Shown here piece after piece: positions 27,319 through 38,239 of a DNA stretch of 64,000 nucleotides. Numbering within the stretch: the first letter of the stretch is position 1; each line of letters opens with the position of its first letter. The translations under genes were made by a program, and so were the position numbers. The stretch covers positions 186,001-250,000 of the forward strand of contig NZ_JABFTT010000002.1 of assembly GCF_021404465.1 (NCBI RefSeq). Reading direction: 5' to 3'. The notes beneath the pieces are model-generated. The model did not search any database, was not told the DNA's origin, and worked only from the letters and a program-made list of their open reading frames with translations. This stretch comes from Billgrantia zhangzhouensis (GTDB lineage Bacteria; Pseudomonadota; Gammaproteobacteria; Pseudomonadales; Halomonadaceae).

Positions 27319-28626
27319 TTACTCGAAGTCTGCTGTCAGATTCCTGGCTGAATCCCTCGTTACCGCTACGTTATCCTCGCTGCGAATGCCGCCATGAGGT
27401 GCCAGGCGCTCGACCAGCGTCCAGTTCACTTCACGGCCGACAGGGCTTGCCTTTAGCGGCTCGAGCAGCATGGGGATGACATACAGTCCCGGTTCTATGG
27501 TGACCATCATCCCCGTTTCCAGTTCCCGTGTTAACCGCAGTGCGGGGTGCTGGGCGGGGGGCGGCAAGGCAGTGCCATCCCTTGCCCGGCGGCCGGCAAC
27601 GTCGTGCACCTGGAGGCCGAGCAGATGGCCGATTCCATGGGGGCAGAAGGCCCGGGTGATACCACTTTCGACGGCCATCTCGGCGGACCCGGTGACCAGT
27701 TCGCTCGCTACCAGCAGTTCGCCGAGCAGATGGTGCATCCGCTCGTGTAAGGCAACGAACTCGATGCCTGGTGCCACTGCCGCAACGAGGCGCTGCTTGA
27801 TGTCGTGCATTCCTGCGATCAGGCCGGTGAAGAGCGGGTCGGTGTCGGTTCCCGGCCAGGTGCGGGTGATGTCGGCACAGTAGCCGCGAAAGCGATGCCC
27901 CGCATCCACCAGCAGGCTGGGGCGGGAACACGGCGGTTCACTATCGTAATGCTGGTAGTGCAGCACTGCGGCATGCGGACCGATCCCGACGATGTTGCCA
28001 TAGGGCAGCTCGCTTTCGCGTTGCCGTGAGGCCTGCAGATAGGCGAGCTGGATATCGAGTTCGCTGCCGCCGGCGAGAAAGGCCTCGTGGGCAGCGCGAT
28101 GGCCGAGCACGGCCATACGATTGGCCTCGCTGAGGCAGGCGATCTCGTACGCGCTCTTGCGCACGCGGCCTTCGTCGAGGGCGGTCAGCAGATCCGCTGG
28201 GTTGCACTCCACTCCAAGGGCCTGGGCGGTTGCGCGATCGACGTCGCCTATTACGGCGAAGCGGCCAGCGCCGAGTTGCGGTGGCGTAGCGTCGCGCACT
28301 ACCACGACCTCAAGGTGTTCGGTCCATGCCTGATCGGGCAACTGGGGCGGCAGATGCCAGAAGTCGTCCGGCGCATGAAAGAAGCAGCGGGTCGGTTGGC
28401 TCGGTTGGACCAATAGCCAGCTGTGGGCGAGTCCGGATTGTCCCGTCCAGTGCTGAAAATGGCCATAGCTGCAAAAACTGGCGTACTGATCGTCGCCGAA
28501 GTGAAGGGTTGGCCGGCCGCTATAAATCAATACGCCATCGTAGCCGAGGGCGGTCAGTGTTTCGGCATAGTAGCGTTCGAGGTGCTGAAGATGTTCGCGC
28601 TGAAGCGCGGCAAGTGGGTCGGACAT
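27319..28626 (-). CDS. pepQ: Xaa-Pro dipeptidase
   Basis: M24-family metallopeptidase of about 435 residues that splits X-Pro dipeptides; PepQ homologues also hydrolyse organophosphorus esters. The five metal ligands appear in order: the two aspartates in LLVDAGHRFRGYCADITRTW, the histidine in CPHGIGHLLGLQVHD, and glutamates in TIEPGLYVIP and RSEDNVAV. ATG 28626 (MSDPLAALQ) is preceded by GGGAA and gives the family length; the longer frame overlaps the carbonic anhydrase gene. It is 59 bases downstream of can and upstream of broken yheT. Confidence 0.93.
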   Translation of the reverse strand: MSDPLAALQREHLQHLERYYAETLTALGYDGVLIYSGRPTLHFGDDQYASFCSYGHFQHWTGQSGLAHSWLLVQPSQPTRCFFHAPDDFWHLPPQLPDQAWTEHLEVVVVRDATPPQLGAGRFAVIGDVDRATAQALGVECNPADLLTALDEGRVRKSAYEIACLSEANRMAVLGHRAAHEAFLAGGSELDIQLAYLQASRQRESELPYGNIVGIGPHAAVLHYQHYDSEPPCSRPSLLVDAGHRFRGYCADITRTWPGTDTDPLFTGLIAGMHDIKQRLVAAVAPGIEFVALHERMHHLLGELLVASELVTGSAEMAVESGITRAFCPHGIGHLLGLQVHDVAGRRARDGTALPPPAQHPALRLTRELETGMMVTIEPGLYVIPMLLEPLKASPVGREVNWTLVERLAPHGGIRSEDNVAVTRDSARNLTADFE

Positions 28627-28685
28627 GTCATGTTCCCAGCGCTGAATGTCGCTCGCGGTATGAGGTGGTGTGGCGGCGCCCCGGC

Positions 28686-29342
28686 TCAGCTGGCATCGGG
28701 CGTCGCTTCGATACGATCGATACGATAAAGCGTAGCTACCTGATCCAGCCCCTTCACGGTGCACTCAAGATCCTTAATCCGGCCATCTACCAGGCCGTAG
28801 ACCCAGCCGTGTATCCACAGGGCCTGGCCGCGCTGCCAGGCGTGCTGGATGATTTTGGTGCGGCACAGATTCATTACCTGAGCCTTGACGTTGAGTTCGC
28901 ACATGCGGTCCACCTGGTCGTCCAGTGGCAGCTCAGCGAGGGTATGGCGATGTTGCTGGTAGAGTTCGCGCACCGAATGCAGCCAGATGTCCACCATGCC
29001 GTTGTCGCCGCCGCCGACCGCGGCCTTCACGCCGCCACAGCCGTAGTGACCGACGACCATGATGTGCCTGACCTGCAGCACCTCCACGGCATACTGCAGT
29101 ACCGAGAGGGCGTTGAGGTCGTTGTGGTGCAGCAGGTTGGCGACGTTACGGTGAACGAAGACTTCCCCTGGTGGCAGCGACACGATCTGGTTGGCCGGCA
29201 CGCGGCTATCCGAACAGCCGATCCAGAGATAATCGGGATTCTGCTGACGCGACAGACGTGTGAAATAGTCTGTGTCCTCCTCGCACATCCGCTCTGCCCA
29301 TGCGCGGTTATTGTCGAGCAGGGTCGCTATTTCCTTGTCCAT
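28686..29342 (-). CDS. can: Beta-class carbonic anhydrase
   Basis: Cytoplasmic zinc enzyme of 218 residues interconverting CO2 and bicarbonate. Zinc ligands are C43 (in IGCSDSRVPA, with the D45/R47 dyad), H99 and C102 (in VVGHYGCGGV). Length and the N-terminus NNRAWAERM fit E. coli Can. It begins a minus-strand cluster with pepQ and the yheT remnant and diverges from gorA across 174 bases. Confidence 0.96.
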   Translation of the reverse strand: MDKEIATLLDNNRAWAERMCEEDTDYFTRLSRQQNPDYLWIGCSDSRVPANQIVSLPPGEVFVHRNVANLLHHNDLNALSVLQYAVEVLQVRHIMVVGHYGCGGVKAAVGGGDNGMVDIWLHSVRELYQQHRHTLAELPLDDQVDRMCELNVKAQVMNLCRTKIIQHAWQRGQALWIHGWVYGLVDGRIKDLECTVKGLDQVATLYRIDRIEATPDAS

Positions 29343-29516
29343 GATGAGGTCCGTTGGCCAGGGGTGTTGGATAGAGCGCCTCTTTTACCGCTGCATGCCT
29401 TGGCGGTCAACCGGCTGCAGCGGAGAGGCCGGCTCTACACACCGGCATGGCACTGGTAAAATCGCCCGATTGGACCGGTCCTGTCATCCATGGCCCGGCA
29501 AGACGAGGAGAATCGA

Positions 29517-30878
29517 GTGTCTGATTTCGACTATGACCTGTTCGTCATTGGCGCTGGCTCCGGTGGGGTCCGTGCCGCCCGCACCGCTGCGGTGACAGGC
29601 GCCCGGGTGGCCGTCGCCGAGGATCGCTATCTGGGGGGGACTTGTGTCAATGTAGGCTGCGTTCCCAAGAAGCTCTACTCCTATGCCGCGCATTTCCACG
29701 ATGCCTTCCAGGATGCCCGTGGCTTCGGCTGGGAATTGCCCGAAGCACCGCGCTTCGATTGGGCCACGCTACGTGACAACAAGGTTAGCGAGATATCACG
29801 GCTCAACGAGATTTACGGTCGTCTACTGGAAAATGCCGGAGTACGCCTGATCAATGGCCGGGCAAGCGTGGTAGATGCCCATTGCGTTGAGGTTGCCGGA
29901 CAGCGCTTCTCCGCCGCCAAGATTCTGGTCGCCGTCGGTGGCTGGCCCTGGATCCCCGACTTTGCCGGCCGTGAGCTGGCCGTGACCTCCAACGAAGTGT
30001 TCGATCTGGAGCGTATGCCGCGACGCTTCCTGGTACTTGGCGGCGGCTACATCGCCGTGGAGTTTGCCAGCATCTTCAATGGATTGGGCAGTGAAGCCCA
30101 CCTGGTCTATCGCGGCGAGTTGTTTCTGCGTGGCTTCGACCGTGAAGTTCGTGAATTTACCCGGGAGCAGATGGCCATCAAGGGGGTCAACCTGCACTTC
30201 GAGACTAACATCGAGCGTATCGACAGGGCCGAGGACGGCCTGAGAGTGACGCTGACCAACGGCGAAACGCTTGCGGTGGATACCGTGCTGGCGGCAACCG
30301 GTCGTAAACCCAATCTCGAGGGGCTCGGGCTCGATGCTCTGAACGTCGAACGCAATGCTGACGGTACCGTCAAGGTAAATGACCGCTTCGAGACGTCAGT
30401 GCCCTCGATCCTGGCGCTGGGCGATGTTACCGGCGGGCCGGAGTTGACGCCTGTGGCCTTGGCGGAAGCGATGCACTTGGTGCAGCAGCATTTCAGCGAT
30501 GCAAGACCGGCGCCGATGGATTATCGCAACATTGCCACCGCAGTCTTTTGCCACCCCAACATCGGAACGGTGGGGCTATCGGAAGAGCAGGCGCGTAAGC
30601 AATACGAAGCCATCCGTGTCTACCGCACCGATTTCCGCCCCATGAAACATACTCTTTCCGGCAGCCAGGAGCGCTGTCTGATGAAGCTGATCGTCGACGA
30701 CGTCAGCGACGTGGTGGTTGGTGCCCATATGGTAGGAGAGGAGGCCGGTGAGCTGATCCAGGGCATCGCCGTCGCCGTGAGGGCCGGCCTGACCAAGGCA
30801 GACTTCGATGCCACGGTTGGCATCCATCCAACGGCTGCCGAAGAGTTCGTCACCATGCGTACGCTGTCGCGTCACTGA
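29517..30878 (+). CDS. gorA: Glutathione-disulfide reductase
   Basis: FAD enzyme of 453 residues that reduces oxidised glutathione with NADPH. It shows the FAD motif [14 protein letters not shown], the redox disulfide in [14 protein letters not shown] (C43, C48), the NADPH-binding [10 protein letters not shown], and the C-terminal [11 protein letters not shown] with the catalytic histidine. Start is GTG 29517, preceded by GAGGAG at 6 bases; an ATG 27 bases upstream is in frame but lacks such a site. A strong hairpin follows. Confidence 0.95.
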   Translation: MSDFDYDLFVIGAGSGGVRAARTAAVTGARVAVAEDRYLGGTCVNVGCVPKKLYSYAAHFHDAFQDARGFGWELPEAPRFDWATLRDNKVSEISRLNEIYGRLLENAGVRLINGRASVVDAHCVEVAGQRFSAAKILVAVGGWPWIPDFAGRELAVTSNEVFDLERMPRRFLVLGGGYIAVEFASIFNGLGSEAHLVYRGELFLRGFDREVREFTREQMAIKGVNLHFETNIERIDRAEDGLRVTLTNGETLAVDTVLAATGRKPNLEGLGLDALNVERNADGTVKVNDRFETSVPSILALGDVTGGPELTPVALAEAMHLVQQHFSDARPAPMDYRNIATAVFCHPNIGTVGLSEEQARKQYEAIRVYRTDFRPMKHTLSGSQERCLMKLIVDDVSDVVVGAHMVGEEAGELIQGIAVAVRAGLTKADFDATVGIHPTAAEEFVTMRTLSRH

Positions 30879-30902
30879 ACGGCGCGTCGAGCCGCCTACT
30901 TT

Positions 30903-30930
30903 CATCGGGCCACCATCAGGTGGCCCGATG
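30903..30930 (+). terminator. Terminator of gorA
   Basis: A perfect 12-bp stem (CATCGGGCCACC / GGTGGCCCGATG) with a 4-base ATCA loop, 24 bases after the gorA stop, followed by TCGTTTC. The stem is strong but the T-tract is interrupted. Confidence 0.7.
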
Positions 30931-31112
30931 TCGTTTCAGGCCCTGCCTGCCGTGACATTCTGGACTAGACTCATTCGGGTGAATGGCCGATTCCTTCGGG
31001 GAAGAACAAGCGCCAGTGACGAACAAGGCGGGAATAGTGGTGAATTGCGTGGCATTCCGTCAGCAATGATAATTTTTTGTTATGCAATTGTGGTGTAGCC
31101 ATAACCCCAATT

Positions 31113-31140
31113 TTGATTTGCCGGCAAGCCCTGTTATCAT
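31113..31140 (+). promoter_or_regulatory. Putative ectA promoter in AT-rich leader
   Basis: TTGATT and TATCAT are separated by 16 bases and end 32 bases before the ectA ATG. The surrounding 31060-31145 is distinctly AT-rich against the high-GC background. Osmotically controlled promoters are known upstream of ectA in Halomonas elongata, but I identify this site from sequence alone. The rest of 30931-31112 shows no further feature. Confidence 0.45.
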
Positions 31141-31172
31141 TATTCGCAACATCGCTACAGCGAAGCCTTACC

Positions 31173-33100
<1,928 letters not shown>

Positions 33101-33183
33101 GTTCGCGAATCTGGCTAGACGAACTAGCGGTCGGCTGCGCCTGCAGTCGGCCGGTCTATGGATTGAACGGAGATACGAGAAAG

Positions 33184-33579
33184 ATGATCGTTCGCAATCT
33201 CGAGGAAGCGCGCAAGACGGATCGGCTGGTGAAGTCGGAAAGCGGAACCTGGGACAGTACGCGCCTGGTGCTCGCCAATGACGGCGGCGGCTTCTCGTTC
33301 CACATCACGCGGATCTACGAAGGCACCGAGACGCATATCCACTACAAGCATCACTACGAATCGGTGTATTGCATCGAAGGTGAAGGTGAAGTGGAAACTC
33401 TGGCCGACGGCAAGATCTGGCCGATCAAGCCCGGCGACATCTACATACTCGACCAGCACGACGAGCATCTGCTGCGGGCTCACAAGACCATGCACCTGGC
33501 CTGCGTGTTCACGCCGCCGATCACCGGCAAGGAAGTGCACCGCGAGGATGGTTCCTACGCGCCGTCCGAGGAGATTTGA
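33184..33579 (+). CDS. ectC: L-ectoine synthase
   Basis: Cupin enzyme of 131 residues that cyclises N-gamma-acetyl-diaminobutyrate to ectoine. It begins [14 protein letters not shown] as in other EctC proteins and carries the cupin metal-binding region [22 protein letters not shown] and [18 protein letters not shown] 33184 gives the normal length; the frame is open upstream but without similarity. No ectD (hydroxylase) or aspartokinase gene follows, so hydroxyectoine synthesis, if present, is encoded elsewhere. Confidence 0.97.
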   Translation: MIVRNLEEARKTDRLVKSESGTWDSTRLVLANDGGGFSFHITRIYEGTETHIHYKHHYESVYCIEGEGEVETLADGKIWPIKPGDIYILDQHDEHLLRAHKTMHLACVFTPPITGKEVHREDGSYAPSEEI

Positions 33580-33608
33580 CGAATCTCGGTGGTTCGCGGT
33601 GAATATGG

Positions 33609-33634
33609 AGAACCCTGGCCCGTGCCAGGGTTCT
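33609..33634 (+). terminator. Terminator of the ectoine operon
   Basis: An 11-bp stem whose core is AACCCTGGC/GCCAGGGTT with a 4-base CCGT loop, 29 bases after the ectC stop, followed by TCGCG. The stem is perfect but lacks a good T-tract. Confidence 0.6.
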
Positions 33635-33701
33635 TCGCGTGAGCGTGATGCATGCGCCTCCTCGGGCGTGACAGCCCAGCGCACGAGCATATTGGTAGGA
33701 C

Positions 33702-33730
33702 TTGAGTTCGCATAATGTATATTATGTTAA
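33702..33730 (+). promoter_or_regulatory. AT-rich promoter-like patch upstream of the amidoligase-type operon
   Basis: TTGAGT is followed by CATAAT-GTAT-ATTATG, an inverted repeat at 33711-33726, and TTAAATAAGG. It is the only AT-rich block in the 298 bases between ectC and the next gene. Spacing of -35 and -10 candidates is not ideal (15 bases to TATGTT). The remainder of the interval shows no gene. Confidence 0.3.
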
Positions 33731-33877
33731 ATAAGGTATCTGTCGCGACGTTGGACAACGCCACCTCGAAATCCTTATCATCCTCCGTCATGTTTCGAGC
33801 AACGAAGCCCGAGCCCATCAAGCAAGCCCACTGCCGCTGCGCCTAGTCCGTAGCCCGACCGGAGGCTGTCGACCCAC

Positions 33878-34732
33878 ATGCGACCGAGAACGCTATCCGC
33901 ACCCATACCCTGGTTGCTGAGTTCATTGTTGATCAGCGGATGCGCCCTCACGCCCGGTTCCCATTCCGAGCCCGAACCCACGTTGAGTCCCGATGCCTTC
34001 GAGACTCGCATCGGCCAGCTCGAGGAGCGGATCGCCCAGAGTTGCGACCGCTCCGGCGCCCTCGCTGTCAATGACCGTCACCAGGCCGAACTGCTCGCCG
34101 AGTTGCGCGATGCCGGCATTACGCTGCGTCATCTACGTGGCGATATCGAACGGCTGGAGCAACTGTATGGCGACGAGCCGGTGCTGGTACCCGCAGAGTG
34201 CAACACTGAGTTCAGCGAAACGCTTGCGGCCAAGGAAATGGTCGGCCGCGCCGAATGGATCGGGCTGCCTGACGTAGGCACCTATCTACGCGCGCGGGTG
34301 GATTCGGGTGCCAATACTTCCGCTCTGTCGGCCACGGACATCACGCGCTTCGAGCGTGATGGCGAGGATTGGGTGCGTTTCAAGCTGGGCCTGACCGACG
34401 ACGACGTCTTCGTCGAGCATGTTCGCGGCGAATGGATCGAGCGCCCGGTCGAGCGCCGGGTTCGCATCCTGCAGGCCGCAGGCAGCGAATCGCGTCCAGT
34501 GGTCAGCCTATTGATGACTCTTGGACCCATTCGCGAAACGGTGGAATTCACCCTGAGCGACCGTACTCATCTCAACTATCCGGTACTGCTGGGACGTCGC
34601 TTCCTGATGGATATCGCCTTGATCGACGTGGCGGAAAACTTCATTCATCCACGCCCAGAGTTCCCAGGGGGACGTCCGGCCTCCGAGGCACCGCAGGACG
34701 AAGTCAACGACCGGGATGAAGAAGAAGGCTGA
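33878..34732 (+). CDS. Lipoprotein with RimK-associated retropepsin-like 'zinc protease' domain
   Basis: 284 residues. An N-terminal signal with lipobox (SSLLISGCALTPG) predicts a membrane-anchored periplasmic protein. A short helical linker follows, then a domain of the family named ATP-dependent zinc protease, recognised by MVGRAEWIGLPD, the aspartic-protease-like RVDSGANTSAL, and LNYPVLLGRRFL. The DSGA motif suggests a retropepsin-type fold rather than a zinc enzyme. It is the first gene of an operon with a transglutaminase-7TM protein and an ATP-grasp ligase. The acidic C-terminal tail is probably disordered. Confidence 0.85.
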   Translation: MRPRTLSAPIPWLLSSLLISGCALTPGSHSEPEPTLSPDAFETRIGQLEERIAQSCDRSGALAVNDRHQAELLAELRDAGITLRHLRGDIERLEQLYGDEPVLVPAECNTEFSETLAAKEMVGRAEWIGLPDVGTYLRARVDSGANTSALSATDITRFERDGEDWVRFKLGLTDDDVFVEHVRGEWIERPVERRVRILQAAGSESRPVVSLLMTLGPIRETVEFTLSDRTHLNYPVLLGRRFLMDIALIDVAENFIHPRPEFPGGRPASEAPQDEVNDRDEEEG

Positions 34733-34771
34733 TACCGAGCCTGATCGCTGCCCTATCTGCAAGGAAGAGAA

Positions 34772-36277
34772 ATGTCACGACTGCCCTTCTATCTCATCGT
34801 GGGTCTGCTGATTGTGCTAGGTATCGGTACGAGCCTGCACCGCCATATCCAAATGGAAGTGCCTTGGACCCCCGGTGAGCAGCGCCAAGTATGGGAGGTC
34901 GAGGCCATCGTCGACTTCACGGCCATGGGTGATCCGGTACGCGTTGAGCTGGCACTGCCCTCGCATCAGCGCGGCTACCGGATCCTGACCGAGAATACCG
35001 CCTCACCGGGCTATGGGCTGTCGTTCCTGCAGGACGAAACCGGTCGTCGCGCGCAGTGGTCGATTCGGCAGGCAACAGGCAGCCAGCAGCTCTATTATTC
35101 CGTGCGCACGCAGGTGACCGATGACCGGCGACAGCAGCAGATCGCCCGTCCCGCACTGCGTGAAGTCAGTTGGGAGCGCCCTTACGACACAGCGGCGGCC
35201 CAGGTGATCGAACGCGCCTGGGCGCGCAGTGCCGATCCCTATACCTTCACTCGGGAATTGATCCGGGACTTCGACGAAGAGCGTCAAGGTGAGAACGCCC
35301 GCCTGCTGCTGACCCAGTTCGATCGCACCCCCCTGCTGGTGCGCCTGCTCAACCAGGCCGGGGTGCACGCGCACGAAGTGAGCGGGCTCGTGCTCGAGGA
35401 TGGGCGCCGGCGCCAGACCTTGACGCCATGGATCATGGTCTTTGCGGACGAGGAGAACTGGGCGCTGTTCAACCCGCGTACCGCCGACCAGGGCCAGCCG
35501 GAAAACCTGCTGCTGTGGGAAACCGGCGGCCGTGCCGTGCTCGAGGTACAGGGCGGCACCAACTCACGGGTCACCTTCTCCATGCTTTCGCGCAGTCAGC
35601 CCGCTGCGGCTGCGGTACGTAGCCAACTGGTCGACGACACCCTGCTCAACTTCTCGATCCACAGCCTGCCGCTGGAGGAACAGGCGCTGTTCCAGACCAT
35701 CCTGCTGATTCCTATCGGGGCGCTGGTAGTGGTGTTCCTGCGAATTCTCGTCGGGATCAAGACTTCAGGCACCTTCATGCCCGTGTTGATCGCGCTGGCT
35801 TTCATCCAGACGACCCTGCCCACTGGCTTGATCGGCTTCCTGCTGATCGTTTCGGTGGGGCTGGTGATACGCAACTACCTGTCGTATCTCAACCTGCTGT
35901 TGGTGGCGCGGGTCTCGGCGGTGATCATCACGGTCATCGCCATCATCTCGATCTTCTCCGTGCTCTCCTACCGGGTGGGCCTCAATGCGGGACTGACGAT
36001 CACCTTCTTTCCGATGATCATTTTGGCCTGGACCATCGAGCGCATGTCGATCCTATGGGAAGAAGAAGGACCCAAGGAGGTCTTGATTCAGGGCGGCGGA
36101 AGCCTCATTACTGCCGTACTGGCTTATCTCGCCATGAACAACCCGTGGATACGCCATATCACCTTCAACTTCCTGGGCGTACAGCTCATCATCATGGCGT
36201 TGATCCTGCTGCTGGGTAACTATACGGGATACCGCCTGCTCGAGCTGAGGCGCTTCAAACCGGTCACCGAGGACTGA
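34772..36277 (+). CDS. Inactive transglutaminase-like domain fused to seven-helix membrane domain
   Basis: 501 residues. An N-terminal helix (LPFYLIVGLLIVLGIGTSL) leads to a periplasmic region whose second part resembles a transglutaminase fold (ELIRDFDEERQ, LLVRLLNQAGVHAHEVSGLVL, WALFNPRT) but has no cysteine at the expected nucleophile position (FDRTPLLV). The last 200 residues form about seven hydrophobic helices, starting ILLIPIGALVVVFLRILVGI. This is the architecture described for inactive transglutaminases in amidoligase operons. It sits 39 bases after the lipoprotein gene and 4 bases before the ATP-grasp gene. Presumed scaffold or sensor. Confidence 0.86.
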   Translation: MSRLPFYLIVGLLIVLGIGTSLHRHIQMEVPWTPGEQRQVWEVEAIVDFTAMGDPVRVELALPSHQRGYRILTENTASPGYGLSFLQDETGRRAQWSIRQATGSQQLYYSVRTQVTDDRRQQQIARPALREVSWERPYDTAAAQVIERAWARSADPYTFTRELIRDFDEERQGENARLLLTQFDRTPLLVRLLNQAGVHAHEVSGLVLEDGRRRQTLTPWIMVFADEENWALFNPRTADQGQPENLLLWETGGRAVLEVQGGTNSRVTFSMLSRSQPAAAAVRSQLVDDTLLNFSIHSLPLEEQALFQTILLIPIGALVVVFLRILVGIKTSGTFMPVLIALAFIQTTLPTGLIGFLLIVSVGLVIRNYLSYLNLLLVARVSAVIITVIAIISIFSVLSYRVGLNAGLTITFFPMIILAWTIERMSILWEEEGPKEVLIQGGGSLITAVLAYLAMNNPWIRHITFNFLGVQLIIMALILLLGNYTGYRLLELRRFKPVTED

Positions 36278-36281
36278 CATC

Positions 36282-37277
36282 ATGTGGGCACGGCCTAGCC
36301 AGCTTCTGAGTCGCGGTATCATCGGTATGAACCGGCGTAACATTCGCTACATTGGACGTTACAACAATCGACGCCTATACCCGCTGGTGGACGACAAGCT
36401 CAAGACCAAGCTGCTGGCCGAGCAGTACGGTATCACCACCCCTGCCCTGATCGGTACCGTGACCACCCAGTTCGAGGTCAAGGGCGTGGGCGACATGATC
36501 GCGGGACACGACGGTTTCGCCATCAAGCCGGCCAAGGGCAGCGGTGGCAAAGGCATCCTGGTCATCGAGCGGGTCGACCATGACGGCTTCGTCAAGCCCA
36601 GCGGTGCCAAGCTGAATCTCGAGGATCTGCATCGCCATATCTCCAATATCCTGTCGGGTCTCTACTCCCTGGGTGGTGCGCCCGACGTGGCGATGATCGA
36701 GTCGCTGATCAATTTTGATGAAAAACTCTCCGAGTACACCTATGAAGGCGTGCCCGACATTCGCGTGATCGTCTTCCGCGGTTACCCGGTCATGGCCATG
36801 ATGCGTCTGTCGACAGCAGCCTCCGATGGCAAGGCCAACCTGCATCAGGGGGCGGTGGGCGTCGGGCTCGATATCGCCACGGGAACGGCGGTGCGTGGCG
36901 TTCAGTATGATCGTTCCCGGCGCGACCATCCGGATACCGGCCACGAGCTCGCCAGCCTGCGCATCCCCGATTGGACGAGTCTGCTCGAGCTGACGGCGAG
37001 CTGTTACGAAATGACCGGGCTGGGCTACCTGGGTACCGACATGGTGATCGACCGTAACCAGGGTCCCATGCTGCTCGAACTCAACGCCCGTCCAGGGCTT
37101 GCCATCCAGATGGCTAACGGCGAGGGACTGCGCCCGCGCCTCGATCTGGTAGAGAAGCAGTCCGATGGCCTGAACGTCAAGGAGCGGGTCGCTTTTGCCC
37201 AGCGTCATTTCGCCCGGCGTGGCGAGCTCAAGGACCTGCCTGCACCTGAGCTGGCCCCGGCCTGTGTCAGCACGTAG
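36282..37277 (+). CDS. Alpha-L-glutamate ligase-like ATP-grasp protein
   Basis: 331-residue ATP-grasp enzyme related to RimK. It has the ATP-binding lysine region FAIKPAKGSGGKGILVIE, the metal-binding end DMVIDRNQGPMLLELNARPGLAIQ, and the N-terminal NRRNIRYIGRYNNRRLYPLVDDKL typical of this subgroup. It probably forms an amide bond between an acidic amino acid and an unknown acceptor in the cytoplasm. Co-operonic with a membrane transglutaminase-like protein and a retropepsin-like lipoprotein, suggesting synthesis, export or turnover of a peptide-like product. Product unknown. Confidence 0.86.
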   Translation: MWARPSQLLSRGIIGMNRRNIRYIGRYNNRRLYPLVDDKLKTKLLAEQYGITTPALIGTVTTQFEVKGVGDMIAGHDGFAIKPAKGSGGKGILVIERVDHDGFVKPSGAKLNLEDLHRHISNILSGLYSLGGAPDVAMIESLINFDEKLSEYTYEGVPDIRVIVFRGYPVMAMMRLSTAASDGKANLHQGAVGVGLDIATGTAVRGVQYDRSRRDHPDTGHELASLRIPDWTSLLELTASCYEMTGLGYLGTDMVIDRNQGPMLLELNARPGLAIQMANGEGLRPRLDLVEKQSDGLNVKERVAFAQRHFARRGELKDLPAPELAPACVST

Positions 37278-37310
37278 AATGGACGCTGTTCCCGAGATAC
37301 CGGTTCGCCC

Positions 37311-37763
37311 ATGACCGACGCCACTGCCCTGCTTGCGCAGGCCGAGAGACAATGTCAACTGCGCGGGGTTCGCTTTACCCCGATACGACGCCGTGTGCTC
37401 GAAATGATTGCCGGGGCCAGCGGAGGCCTGAAAGCCTACGAACTGCTCGATCGGCTCGCCGTCGAGCATGCGGCAGCCCGCCCGCCGACGATTTACCGAG
37501 CGCTCGACTTCCTCATCGAGCAAGGGCTGGTGCATCGCATCGAGTCGCTCAACGCCTATGTCGCCTGCCCCTGCCCCGAGCATGCACATGGCTTCCAGCT
37601 CTTGATTTGCCGTCACTGCGGGCGTGTCGAGGAGCTGCATCTGGACGACGTCAACGCTCAGCTCAGCGCCCAGGCACGCACCTTGGGCTTTCGCGTCGAG
37701 CGTCAGACCATCGAGCTGCTGGGCAGTTGTGACGCCTGCCTGAATGCAGCGGTGCGTGCCTGA
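37311..37763 (+). CDS. zur: Fur-family zinc uptake regulator (Zur)
   Basis: 150-residue Fur-family repressor. A winged helix (FTPIRRRVLEMIAGASGGLKAYELLDRL, TIYRALDFLIEQGLVHRIES) is followed by a C-terminal dimerisation/metal domain with CPCPEHAHGFQLLICRHCGRVEEL and a final SCDAC. The two CxxC pairs build the structural zinc site, and the spacing is that of Zur rather than Fur. It likely represses zinc transport and zinc-sparing genes when zinc is replete. It stands upstream of hisI and yidD, 20 and 3 bases apart. Confidence 0.86.
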   Translation: MTDATALLAQAERQCQLRGVRFTPIRRRVLEMIAGASGGLKAYELLDRLAVEHAAARPPTIYRALDFLIEQGLVHRIESLNAYVACPCPEHAHGFQLLICRHCGRVEELHLDDVNAQLSAQARTLGFRVERQTIELLGSCDACLNAAVRA

Positions 37764-37783
37764 AACTACGCGACGGATATGCC

Positions 37784-38236
37784 ATGACCGATACCTTCAA
37801 GCAACTCGAGCGTGCCGAGCTCGACTCCCGTGTGCCGCTAGCCGAGGTGCTCGAGGCCGTGCGCTTCAACGGCGATGGCCTGATTCCCGCCATCGCCCAG
37901 CAGCATGACAGCGGCGAAGTGCTGATGATGGCCTGGATGAACCGTGAGGCGCTGGAAGAGACCCTCGCCACCGGGCGTGTCTGCTATTGGTCGCGCTCTC
38001 GCGGCAAGCTGTGGCGCAAGGGAGAATCCTCGGGCCAGCAGCAGCATCTGCGCGGAGCCAGCCTCGATTGTGACGGCGACACGCTACTGCTGCAGGTCGA
38101 ACAGACCGGCCCCGCATGCCATACCGGGCGGCGCAGCTGTTTCTATGTGGCCCTGGAAAACAGCGAAGCGCGCATTACCAGCGAGCCGTTGATCGACCCG
38201 GAAACCCTCTACCGCAAGCCGGCGGAGGGGCGCTGA
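37784..38236 (+). CDS. hisI: Phosphoribosyl-AMP cyclohydrolase
   Basis: Third step of histidine synthesis, zinc- and magnesium-dependent, 150 residues, without a fused HisE domain. VLMMAWMNREALEETLATGRVCYWSRSRGKLWRKGESSG in segments and the zinc/magnesium region SLDCDGDTLLLQVEQTGPACHTGRRSCF are intact, so zinc-binding cysteines are kept. The unusual point is its place behind zur rather than with his genes. Zinc-enzyme paralogues in Zur regulons, HisI included, are known from comparative genomics; whether another hisI exists in this genome cannot be seen. Confidence 0.93.
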   Translation: MTDTFKQLERAELDSRVPLAEVLEAVRFNGDGLIPAIAQQHDSGEVLMMAWMNREALEETLATGRVCYWSRSRGKLWRKGESSGQQQHLRGASLDCDGDTLLLQVEQTGPACHTGRRSCFYVALENSEARITSEPLIDPETLYRKPAEGR

Positions 38237-38239
38237 GCC

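Noticed and set aside
33101-33183. Sigma54 promoter before ectC, as reported for Halomonas elongata
   Set aside because: No GG-N10-GC pair in a TGGCAC-N5-TTGC-like context is visible in the 83-base gap.
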